Below are positions 33,684-44,257 of a DNA stretch of 64,000 nucleotides, one piece after another. The stretch comes from Tragulus kanchil (lineage: Eukaryota; Chordata; Mammalia; Artiodactyla; Tragulidae): assembly GCA_022376925.1 (NCBI GenBank), contig JAIOJX010000005.1, positions 158,549,501-158,613,500 on the forward strand, written 5' to 3'. The first letter of the stretch is position 1. Each line of letters opens with the position of its first letter. The notes under the pieces are model-generated. The model searched no databases, was not told the DNA's origin, and was given only the letters and a program-made list of their open reading frames with translations. The position numbers and the translations under genes were made by a program.

Positions 33684-35400
33684 TATCATGTGATCTAGCT
33701 ATCCCATTCCTGGAAATGTGCCCCCCCAAAAAAGGCACATATGTTCTTAAATGTCCATGTAAAGACTTGTACATGAATGTTTACACCAGCCTCATTTGTA
33801 ATTGCCAATACCTGGGAACAACCAATATGTCCACAATATACAAAGCGACAAACAGCTTGGAATACATCTACACAACAGAATGTCCTCATGCTCAGTCACT
33901 AAGTCATGTCTGACTCTTTTTTGACCCCATGGGCTGTAGCCCACCAGGCTCCCAACTGCTAGAGTCTGAATATCTGTCTCCCCCTCAAAATCATACACTG
34001 AAATCCTAACCCCAAAGGAAGGGCCTTTGGGAGGCTTTTAGGTCACAAGTGTAGAGCCCACGAATGGTATTAGTGCTTGAGCTATCCAGGCCCTTGCACC
34101 ATGTGAGAATACAATGAGAAGACTGTGATCTGCAAGACAGTCCTCATTCAGTCTTACTACACCCTAATCCTGGACTTTCAGCCTCCTGAATGATGAGAAA
34201 CAAATTCCTTCTATTTTACGGTACTCAGCCTGTGGTATGGCAGCCTGAAAGAACAAAGTCAGTAACCCACCCGGAAGTAACACAGATGTATGAATTAGCA
34301 GATAAGGACATTAAAACATTATTAGCAGAATCTGTAGGCTGCTATTAAAGCAGTACTTGGTGGGGAGGTATAGCATTACCCATCTTTATTAGAAAAGATC
34401 TTAAATCAATAAACTCAGTTCCCACATGAAGGCACTGGAAACCTAAGGACAAATTAAATGCAGTATACAGAAGAAAGGACATATATAAACATCAGTGTGA
34501 AAATAAAATTTTTGAAAAACAGAAAGGAAACCAAAAGCTAATTCTCTGAGACAACCGATAAACTGATAAACCTCCAGCCAGACTGAAGAGAAAGGGAGGG
34601 AGGGAGGGAGGGAAGATGAAATTAGCAATATCAGAAACAAGAGGCGTCATCTCTACAGTTTTATAGATATTAAAAACACAATGGAATTTTGTGAACACCA
34701 CCACAAGTATAACAAGGTTGCACGAAACACAGAAAATCACTGAAACACAAGCCACTAAAACTCACTCAAGAAAAACGTAGAACCTATCATGTGATCTAGC
34801 TATCCCATTCCTGGAAATGTGCCCCCCCAAAAAAGGCACATATGTTCTTAAATGTCCATGTAAAGACTTGTACATGAATGTTTACACCAGCCTCATTTGT
34901 AATTGCCAATACCTGGGAACAACCAATATGTCCACAATATACAAAGCGACAAACAGCTTGGAATACATCTACACAACAGAATGTCCTCATGCTCAGTCAC
35001 TAAGTCATGTCTGACTCTTTTTTGACCCCATGGGCTGTAGCCCACCAGGCTCCTCTGTCCATGGGATTTTCCAGGCAAGAATTCTTCAGTGGATTGCCAT
35101 TTCCTTCCCTGGGACATCTTTCCGACCCAGGGATCAAACTCATACATCTCCTGCTTGGCAGGCAGATTCTTTACTATTGGAGACACCCTGGAAGCCCTCA
35201 ACACCACAGAATACTACTTAGCTAGCGAAAGGAACGTATTATTGATACAGTCAACAGTATGGATGAATCTCAAAATAACTAGGTTCAAAGGAGACAGACA
35301 AGTATATATACCACATAGTTATATAATTCTACAAACTGCTAATTAATCTATTCTGACAGAAAAAAGATCAGTGGAAATAGTAGGGAGAGATTTCTTAGGA
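33684..35400 (+). mobile_element. L1M 3' segment interrupted by Bov-tA
   Basis: GATCTAGCTATCCCATTCCTGG, TTACACCAGCCTCATTTGTAATTGCCAA, CTGGGAACAACC, then after the SINE CACAGAATACTACTTAGC, ATGGATGAATCTCAAAATAAC and GAAAAAAGATCAGTGG follow old L1 3' end sequence. This interval crosses a seam. The uninterrupted L1 piece plus SINE is best read at 34785-35400, with a third copy from 35946. Confidence 0.7.
34992..35197 (-). mobile_element. Bov-tA SINE
   Basis: Minus strand: GGCTTCCAGGGTGTCTCCAATAG head, TTTGATCCCTGGGTCGG B-box region, GGAAATGGCAATCCACTG, CATGGACAGAGGAGCCTGGTGGGC and the Bov-A end GACATGACTTAGTGACTG. Inserted in the L1M segment. Copies at 33891-33952 (cut) and 36121-36326. Confidence 0.88.
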
Positions 35401-35561
35401 GCAAGAGAAAACTTCTATAGATGATGAGTATGTTCACTGTCTCAACTTCAGTGATGGTTTCACAAGTTTAATACATATGTCAATAAAAATATTTCTAATA
35501 TAAACCATATAAGCTAATTCAGACCACTATCCTGTCTCCATTAATAACTCTCCATTCGTGA

Positions 35562-35807
35562 GCTTTCCTGGTGGTCCAGTGGGTAAAGAGTTCGCCTTGC
35601 AGTGTAAGGGGCACCAGTTTGATCCCTGGCCTGGGAAGATCCCACATGTTGCAGAGCGGCTGGACCATTGTGTCCAATTATTAGCCAGTGCTCTGAAGCG
35701 CATGCACCCAGGGCCAGTGCTTTGTAACAGGATAAGCCACTGAGATGGGAAGCCCACACAGGCCAAAGAATAAAGATGGATGAAAATAAATAAAAAACCA
35801 ATAAAAG
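35562..35807 (+). mobile_element. tRNA-derived SINE, GACCAATAGAAGTGG-type family
   Basis: GCTTTCCTGGTGGTCCAGTGGG head, GTTTGATCCCTGG B-box region, GCTCTGAAGCGCATGCACCC middle, GAAGCCCACACAGGCCAAAG, tail AAATAAATAAAAAACCAATAAAAG. Copied at 36691-36936, immediately upstream of the younger L1. Fewer CpGs than its relatives, so probably older. Confidence 0.85.
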
Positions 35808-36937
35808 AGGCTCAGAAATCGAATTTGTGATCAAAAACCTACCCCAAAATAAAAGCCCAGGGTCAGATGGCTTCACAAGTGAATTCTACCAAACATTTAA
35901 AGAAGAGCTAGTGCCCGGCCTTCTAAAACTCTCCATTCAGATCCTTTGGAAATGCCCCCAAAAGGCACATATGTTCTTAAATGTCCATGTAAAGACTTGT
36001 ACATGAATGTTTACACCAGCCTCATTTGTAATTGCCAATACCTGGGAACAACCAATATGTCCACAATATACAAAGCGACAAACAGCTTGGAATACATCTA
36101 CACAACAGAATGTCCTCATGCTCAGTCACTAAGTCATGTCTGACTCTTTTTTGACCCCATGGGCTGTAGCCCACCAGGCTCCTCTGTCCATGGGATTTTC
36201 CAGGCAAGAATTCTTCAGTGGATTGCCATTTCCTTCCCTGGGACATCTTTCCGACCCAGGGATCAAACTCATACATCTCCTGCTTGGCAGGCAGATTCTT
36301 TACTATTGGAGACACCCTGGAAGCCCTCAACACCACAGAATACTACTTAGCTAGCGAAAGGAACGTATTATTGATACAGTCAACAGTATGGATGAATCTC
36401 AAAATAACTAGGTTCAAAGGAGACAGACAAGTATATATACCACATAGTTATATAATTCTACAAACTGCTAATTAATCTATTCTGACAGAAAAAAGATCAG
36501 TGGAAATAGTAGGGAGAGATTTCTTAGGAGCAAGAGAAAACTTCTATAGATGATGAGTATGTTCACTGTCTCAACTTCAGTGATGGTTTCACAAGTTTAA
36601 TACATATGTCAATAAAAATATTTCTAATATAAACCATATAAGCTAATTCAGACCACTATCCTGTCTCCATTAATAACTCTCCATTCGTGAGCTTTCCTGG
36701 TGGTCCAGTGGGTAAAGAGTTCGCCTTGCAGTGTAAGGGGCACCAGTTTGATCCCTGGCCTGGGAAGATCCCACATGTTGCAGAGCGGCTGGACCATTGT
36801 GTCCAATTATTAGCCAGTGCTCTGAAGCGCATGCACCCAGGGCCAGTGCTTTGTAACAGGATAAGCCACTGAGATGGGAAGCCCACACAGGCCAAAGAAT
36901 AAAGATGGATGAAAATAAATAAAAAACCAATAAAAGA

Positions 36938-39900
36938 GGCTCAGAAATCGAATTTGTGATCAAAAACCTACCCCAAAATAAAAGCCCAGGGTCAGATGGC
37001 TTCACAAGTGAATTCTACCAAACATTTAAAGAAGAGCTAGTGCCCGGCCTTCTAAAACTCTTCCAAAAAATTGCACAGGAAAGAACACTTCCAAACACAT
37101 TCTATGAGGCCGCCATCACCCTGATACCAAAGTCAGGCAAAGACAACACAGACAAAAAAAGAAAATTATAGGCCATTTCTCTGATGAACTTAGACGCCAA
37201 GATCCTCAACAAAATCCTAGCAAACAGAATACAACGACACCTCAAAAAACTTATACATCATGATCAAGTCGGGTTCATCCCAGGCATGCAAAGATCCTTC
37301 AATAGCCGCAAATCAATGTGATACACCATATCAACAAATTGAAAGACAAAAATCACATGATCATCTCAATAGATGCAGAAAAAGCCTTCGACAAAGTACA
37401 ACATCCATTTATGATAAAAACGCTTCAGAAAATGGGCATAGAAGGAACCTATCTCAACATAGTGAAAGCCATATATGAGAAGCCCACAGCGAACATTATC
37501 CTCAACGGTGAAAAACTGAAAGCATTCCCTCTAAGATCAGGAACAAGACAGGGGTGTCCACTTTCACCACTACTATTCAACACAGTCCTGGAGTTCTAGC
37601 AACAGCAATAAGAGGAGAGAAAGAAATCAAAGGAATCTAGATTGGAAAGGAAGAAATCAAACTCTCTCTTTTTGCAGACGACATGATATTATACATAGAA
37701 AATCCCAAAGACACTATTACAAAGCTACTAGAGCTAATCAACGAATTCAGCAAAGTCACAGGATACAAAGTCAACACACAGAAATCACTGGCATTCCTAT
37801 ACACAAACAATGAAAAATCAGAAAACGAAATCAAAGAGGCAATCCCCTTCACCATTGCAACCAAAAGAATCAAATATCTAGGAATAAACCTACCCAAAGA
37901 AATAAAAGAATTGTACACAGAAAATTACAAGACACTCATGAGAGAAATTAAAGAAGACTTAAACAGATGGAGAGATATTCCATGTTCCTGGATCAGAAGA
38001 ATCAGTATTGTGAAAATGACCATACTACCAAATATCACTACAGATTCAATGCAATACCTATTCAACTTCCATTGACATTTTTCACAGAACTAGACCAAAG
38101 AATAACACAGTTCATATGGAAACACAAAAGACCTCGAATAGCCAAAACAATCCTGAGAAAGAAAAACAGAGCTGGAGGAATCAGCCTTCCTAACTTCAGA
38201 CTCTACTACAAAGCAACAGTCATCAAGACAGTATGGTACTGGCACAAAAACAGAACTATAGACCAATGGAACAAGATCGAGAACCCAGAAAAACCCGAGC
38301 TTTGGAAATTATAGCCCATTCTCGATAAATGACGCCAAGATCCTCAACAAAATCCTAGCAAACAGAATACAACGACACCTCAAAAAACTTATACATCATG
38401 ATCAAGTCGGGTTCATCCCAGGCATGCAAAGATCCTTCAATAGCCGCAAATCAATGTGATACACCATATCAACAAATTGAAAGACAAAAATCACATGATC
38501 ATCTCAATAGATGCAGAAAAAGCCTTCGACAAAGTACAACATCCATTTATGATAAAAACGCTTCAGAAAATGGGCATAGAAGGAACCTATCTCAACATAG
38601 TGAAAGCCATATATGAGAAGCCCACAGCGAACATTATCCTCAACGGTGAAAAACTGAAAGCATTCCCTCTAAGATCAGGAACAAGACAGGGGTGTCCACT
38701 TTCACCACTACTATTCAACACAGTCCTGGAGTTCTAGCAACAGCAATAAGAGGAGAGAAAGAAATCAAAGGAATCTAGATTGGAAAGGAAGAAATCAAAC
38801 TCTCTCTTTTTGCAGACGACATGATATTATACATAGAAAATCCCAAAGACACTATTACAAAGCTACTAGAGCTAATCAACGAATTCAGCAAAGTCACAGG
38901 ATACAAAGTCAACACACAGAAATCACTGGCATTCCTATACACAAACAATGAAAAATCAGAAAACGAAATCAAAGAGGCAATCCCCTTCACCATTGCAACC
39001 AAAAGAATCAAATATCTAGGAATAAACCTACCCAAAGAAATAAAAGAATTGTACACAGAAAATTACAAGACACTCATGAGAGAAATTAAAGAAGACTTAA
39101 ACAGATGGAGAGATATTCCATGTTCCTGGATCAGAAGAATCAGTATTGTGAAAATGACCATACTACCAAATATCACTACAGATTCAATGCAATACCTATT
39201 CAACTTCCATTGACATTTTTCACAGAACTAGACCAAAGAATAACACAGTTCATATGGAAACACAAAAGACCTCGAATAGCCAAAACAATCCTGAGAAAGA
39301 AAAACAGAGCTGGAGGAATCAGCCTTCCTAACTTCAGACTCTACTACAAAGCAACAGTCATCAAGACAGTATGGTACTGGCACAAAAACAGAACTATAGA
39401 CCAATGGAACAAGATCGAGAACCCAGAGATAAACCCACGCATCTATGGATACCTTATTTTTGACAAAGGAGGAGAAACTATAAAATGGGACAAAAACAGC
39501 CTCTTCAACAAGTGGTGCTGGGAAAACTGGACAGCTACATGCAAAAAAATGAAATTGGAACATTCCCTGACACTATACACTAAGATCAACTCAAAATGGA
39601 TTAAAGAGAAAGACAAATACAGTATACTAACACACATATATGGAATCTAGTAGGACAGTCTTGATAACACACGCAGGGAACTCATGGAAAAAGACAGAGC
39701 ATAGACATATGGACATTGTGGGGAAGAAATAGGGAGGGGGAGGCATGGAGGGAGTGACATGGAAACCTGTGTTGTCATGTGTGGAAAAGATAGCTATTGT
39801 CATTGTGCTAAGGGAATAGGAGTGCTTACAATGGCTTGGGGCAATGGTCCGGAGGGGTGGGACGGGGGGAACTGGGGGGGTGGGGACCATGGATATGCAT

Positions 39901-39960
39901 ATGACTGATCTGGGAACATACATGTCTGTGAACAACAAAACTCTGTAAAACCTTGAAAAT
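36938..39960 (+). mobile_element. L1 LINE, 5'-truncated, ORF2 broken, 3' UTR present
   Basis: The ORF2 reverse-transcriptase region begins near the [14 protein letters not shown] motif (36983 on). It continues through the [13 protein letters not shown] block and [14 protein letters not shown] (37539 on) and the [12 protein letters not shown] catalytic motif (about 37673), into [14 protein letters not shown] one-base deletion at GTCCTGGAGTTCTAG (37585-37599) and another indel at TTCAACTTCCATTGACA (38059) shift the frame, and both are identical in the second copy (38331 on). Near 39603 ORF2 jumps into the 3' UTR (AAGACAAATACAGTATACTAAC). It ends with a G-rich tract (39850-39888) and CAACAAAACTCTGTAAAACC. 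Its length includes seam duplication 15. Confidence 0.92.
37193..39427 (+). repeat. seam duplication 15 (about 1.1 kb, twice)
   Basis: 37193-38289 recurs at 38331-39427, direct, period 1138. Left of copy 2, GGAAATTATAGCCCATTCTCGATAAAT (38304-38330) is a garbled form of GAAAATTATAGGCCATTTCTCTGATGAACTTA, which precedes copy 1. This is one of the clearest noisy seams in the window. Confidence 0.95.
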
Positions 39961-42061
39961 AAAGAATTTTAAAAAAGGCCAAAATAATAATAATAAAAAA
40001 GCTTATTGTTAAAAAATAATAATAACACTTTCTCCATTCTTTCCTTCAGTATTTACAACACAACCAGTACAAAACACTTCTCAAACTAGAGAATAATGTC
40101 CTTCAAATTTTCCCTCAGATTTCTGCATTACAACTTTACAAGGAATGCTTTTATAGTTAATGAAATGTTTTAGTAAGTTCTTCCACCACGCTGACCTTCC
40201 TACATTCTATTTATCTCAGCAATGGATCATTCTGAGTTATTATGAGTTATACATACCATGACACAAAGAGCCAACTCACTGAAAAGGCTCTGATGCTGGA
40301 AAAGACTGAGGGCAAGAGGAGAAAGGGGCGACAGAGGATGAGAGGGCTGGATGCCATTAACGACTCAATGTGCATGAGTTTCAGCAAACTCTGGGAGACA
40401 GTGAAAGGTGTGGCATGCTGCAGTCCACGGGGTCGTAAAGAGTCAGACATGACTGACCGACTGAACCACAACATACAGAGACAGGAAGGCTGCTTTGAGA
40501 GAGATCGTACTTGTGAAAAGGTCAAATTAGCTTTCACTTCACAATACCTCCTAAGAAGCCCTTTTCTCATTTGAACCTGAGTGAAACAGTTATTTCTGTT
40601 CATTACTTTACAAACACAGATTTCTTTCTGCTATTATATAAAGGAGGAAAGTGAAGCAGCTTAGAATGAAGTCTGTAGATGGAAATGCAAGGAGACAGCT
40701 CACCAGTTCATGGCTAACTGACCAGTGTCCTGAAGCAGTGATATATCACTTCATCCAATATGGGATCAAAAAGTACTTTTTGTACACTGGATTCTACTGT
40801 CTCAAGGGTTAACACAGTTTCACTTCCAAATGACCTTCAACCGATGAACTGAATAACTTAAGGCTAATGACAACGCTAAAGGTGCTAGTTATAGCAAACT
40901 GTAAAGCTACCTTGAAGAGCTATTCTTGAAGAGCAAGAATATCTTCGTATGTGAAAAATTCCTCCCAGCCCAAAAAAAGAATTTGGATATGCATATGACT
41001 GATCTGGGAACATACATGTCTGTGAACAACAAAACTCTGTAAAACCTTGAAAATAAAGAATTTTAAAAAAGGCCAAAATAATAATAATAAAAAAGCTTAT
41101 TGTTAAAAAATAATAATAACACTTTCTCCATTCTTTCCTTCAGTATTTACAACACAACCAGTACAAAACACTTCTCAAACTAGAGAATAATGTCCTTCAA
41201 ATTTTCCCTCAGATTTCTGCATTACAACTTTACAAGGAATGCTTTTATAGTTAATGAAATGTTTTAGTAAGTTCTTCCACCACGCTGACCTTCCTACATT
41301 CTATTTATCTCAGCAATGGATCATTCTGAGTTATTATGAGTTATACATACCATGACACAAAGAGCCAACTCACTGAAAAGGCTCTGATGCTGGAAAAGAC
41401 TGAGGGCAAGAGGAGAAAGGGGCGACAGAGGATGAGAGGGCTGGATGCCATTAACGACTCAATGTGCATGAGTTTCAGCAAACTCTGGGAGACAGTGAAA
41501 GGTGTGGCATGCTGCAGTCCACGGGGTCGTAAAGAGTCAGACATGACTGACCGACTGAACCACAACATACAGAGACAGGAAGGCTGCTTTGAGAGAGATC
41601 GTACTTGTGAAAAGGTCAAATTAGCTTTCACTTCACAATACCTCCTAAGAAGCCCTTTTCTCATTTGAACCTGAGTGAAACAGTTATTTCTGTTCATTAC
41701 TTTACAAACACAGATTTCTTTCTGCTATTATATAAAGGAGGAAAGTGAAGCAGCTTAGAATGAAGTCTGTAGATGGAAATGCAAGGAGACAGCTCACCAG
41801 TTCATGGCTAACTGACCAGTGTCCTGAAGCAGTGATATATCACTTCATCCAATATGGGATCAAAAAGTACTTTTTGTACACTGGATTCTACTGTCTCAAG
41901 GGTTAACACAGTTTCACTTCCAAATGACCTTCAACCGATGAACTGAATAACTTAAGGCTAATGACAACGCTAAAGGTGCTAGTTATAGCAAACTGTAAAG
42001 CTACCTTGAAGAGCTATTCTTGAAGAGCAAGAATATCTTCGTATGTGAAAAATTCCTCCCA
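39890..42061 (+). repeat. seam duplication 16 (about 1.08 kb, twice)
   Basis: 39890-40967 recurs at 40984-42061, direct, period 1094, identical as far as I can see. A 16-bp spacer, GCCCAAAAAAAGAATT, sits between. Confidence 0.95.
40256..40471 (+). mobile_element. BovB LINE 3' end fragment
   Basis: GAGCCAACTCACTGAAAAGG, CTGATGCTGGAAAAGACTGAGGG, GAGGAGAAAGGGGCGACAGAGGATGAG, CTGGATGCCATTAACGACTCAATG, GCATGCTGCAGTCCACGGGGTCG, AGTCAGACATGACTGACCG follow the BovB 3' end. The 110-codon frame across it is the C-terminal tail of the LINE protein. Copy at 41350-41565. Confidence 0.9.
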
Positions 42062-42601
42062 AGTGTACCTACATATGAAATTTTGTAAAGCAAAAAATAC
42101 TTGTAGGTAGAAATTTTTTCAAAGAAAGTAAGTCATGACTGTTAGAGTGACAGGAATGAGAAGTAGCAAAAGAATTATTTGCTGTCAAAAGCCAAAAAGC
42201 TGCCATTTTCATTTCTAAACCCAACAGTTTTGATTAAAGTAACAATTGATTATTTTCCTACAGACAGTACTCAATGAACTCAGGTTACTAAAATTATGTC
42301 TCTCTGACATAGAGAATTAGTCTAACCTATAACACAATATACTGGTCACTGTATTGCTCATTTAAGATGATTGATAGTAAATACTTTACCAAGTAAATGA
42401 GAAGGAACATTTCAGAAGTCTTCCCAATGTAAAAATAGGGAATAATAGAAGGCAGTTCTTAATTTATTCTATGGAGAAGTCAAAAAGAACAACTCTGGCA
42501 GTATTCAGGTCCTCATCTTCAAGAAAACTCCAATGGAATTACTTTCCTTCCGAACCTCCAAGCTAGATACTCAGTATAATGCTCCAGAACTGCACTAATA
42601 C
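42062..42601. other. unrecognised unique sequence
   Basis: About 540 bp of AT-rich sequence with no repeat, gene or regulatory signal that I can identify. Confidence 0.55.
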
Positions 42602-42613
42602 AAAGTATATCAG

Positions 42614-42943
42614 GGCTTCCCTGGTGGTCCAGTGGCTAAGGACACTGCCTTGCAGTGCAAGGGGCGCTGGTTCAATCCCTGGCCTGGGAAGACCCCACGT
42701 GCCGTGAAGCGGCTGGACCGATGTGTCCAATTACCGAGCCGGAGCTCTGGAGTGCATGCGCCCAGAGCCGGCGCTCTGCGACAACAGAGGCCACCGTGAT
42801 AGGAGGCCCACACGGGCCAAAGAACAAAGATGGATGAAAATGGACAAATGAAAGACCAATGGAAGTGGCTCGCCTGCTCCCCTCCCTCCCCATCCCACCC
42901 CCACCAAAATAAATGAAATAAATAAATCTTTAAAAAAAAAAAA
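42614..42943 (+). mobile_element. full-length tRNA-derived SINE with TSD, GACCAATAGAAGTGG-type family
   Basis: The best single-copy example: head GGCTTCCCTGGTGGTCCAGTGG, B box GGTTCAATCCCTGG, GAGCTCTGGAGTGCATGCGC, AGGCCCACACGGGCCAAAG, GAAAGACCAATGGAAGTGG, a C-rich tract (42876-42904) and (AAAT)n plus poly-A. AAAGTATATCAG (42602-42613) and AAAGTACATCAG (42944-42955) form the TSD. It is not inside any seam duplication. Confidence 0.92.
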
Positions 42944-43016
42944 AAAGTACATCAGAACAAACCTGCTCTGTCACATGTGACTTTTTAAATAAAGTGGAAA
43001 TTCAGTTCCTCAGTCA

Positions 43017-43082
43017 TACTTGACACACACCAAGTGCTCAACAACTTCTGTGGCTAGTGGCTACCACACAGGACAGCACTGG
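43017..43082. mobile_element. hAT-Charlie MITE fragment
   Basis: ACCAAGTGCTCAACAACTTCTGTGGCTAGTGGCTACCACACAGGACAGCAC corresponds to the terminal part of the MITE family also seen at 4811-5041. Truncated on its left side. Confidence 0.55.
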
Positions 43083-43745
43083 ACAGGGTATGGAGAAAAG
43101 GGAACCGTCCTACACTGTTGGTCGGAGTGTAAATTAGCACAGTCACTATGGAAAACAGTACAGACATTCCTAAAAAATATATATAAAAATGGAGTTGCCA
43201 TATGATCCAACAATCCCACTCCTGGCATATATCTGGAGGAAACTAATTCAAAAAGGTACATGTACCTTAATATTCACAGCAGCAATGTATACAACAGCTA
43301 AGAGAGGGAAGCAACGTAAATGTCCATCAACAGATGAATGAATAAGGTGTATGTATACAAATGGAGTGATGCTCAGCCATAAAAAAGAATGAAATAATGC
43401 CATTTGCAGCAACATGGATGGACCCAGAGATTACCATACTGTATAAAGTGAAGTCAGAGAAAGACAAATACCGTATAATATTACTTATAATGTGGAATCT
43501 AAAATGTGAAATTATTTATGAAACAGAAATGAACTCACAGACATAGACAACAAACCTATGGCACCAAAGGGGGAAAAGGAGTTGGGGAGATATAAACTAG
43601 GAACCGGGATTAGCAGACACAAATTACTACATGCAAAATAGATACACAGTAAGGTCCTTCTGTATGATACAGAGAACTATATTCAATATCCTGAATAAAT
43701 CATAATGGAAAAGAAAAAATATACAGTCTTATGAATAAATGCTTT
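43083..43745 (+). mobile_element. old L1 (L1M) 3' end
   Basis: GGAACCGTCCTACACTGTTGG, ATGGAGTTGCCATATGATCCAACAATCCCACTCCTGG, CATCAACAGATGAATGAATAAGG, AGCAACATGGATGGACCCAGAG, GAAGTCAGAGAAAGACAAATACCG, then TAAGGTCCTTCTGTATGATACAGAGAACTATATTCAATATCC follow the usual mammalian L1M 3' end in order. Outside any seam duplication. Confidence 0.88.
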
Positions 43746-44257
43746 TTAAAGTCCAAGTACTGAGGTCACTCGTGCAATAAAATGAGCTTATTAAACAGCA
43801 TCAACACTGAACGCAACACAGATTTTTTTTTTTTGGAATCCTATAAAGTTTCCTTTACCTTGAGTGAACTTAACTACTTTGCAAAGAGCCATTAATAAGC
43901 TACTGCATTAAGACTGTTCTTCCCATTTGTAATATTTAAAGTCAGACAGCTTTACCAAATCAGCAATTCAGGAATTGAGACAAAGCCGTTTACAATTAAA
44001 AATAGTTACAGACAATCTCTTGGCTTTGACAAATGAACTCAAGGGAGTGACGTGAACAAAACTAAGTGCAAAGGTCGTTCAAAATAAACCATCACCTTAT
44101 TAATAGATATAAATGTTAGTAAACTGTATGAATTCAGGTTCATTTTCATTTAAGTGGCATCTTCGCTGAAGCCATACATTACTGACTTCACTACACCCGT
44201 CTTCCAGCAGACCACTAACGAAACCACTCTACTTCCAGTTTGCAACCAACAGTGCAG

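Larger units (their letters stand above)
32850..35053 (+). repeat. seam duplication 13 (about 1.1 kb, twice)
   Basis: 32850-33952 recurs at 33951-35053, direct, period 1101, with no indel seen. The joint falls inside a Bov-tA SINE: copy 1 stops after CCACCAGGCTCC and restarts at CCAACTGC. It includes the LTR, a GGGA microsatellite and an L1 3' segment. Confidence 0.95.
34831..37061 (+). repeat. seam duplication 14 (about 1.1 kb, twice)
   Basis: 34831-35932 recurs at 35960-37061, direct, period 1129. Left of copy 2, CATTCAGATCCTTTGGAAATGCCCCC is a noisy form of CCCATTCCTGGAAATGTGCCCCCCC that precedes copy 1. The 34831-35053 part is already the second copy of duplication 13, so it occurs three times. 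Confidence 0.95.

Noticed and set aside
40242..40603. 110- and 118-codon frames on opposite strands
   Set aside because: Plus-strand frame is the BovB C-terminal tail; minus-strand frame is its complement.
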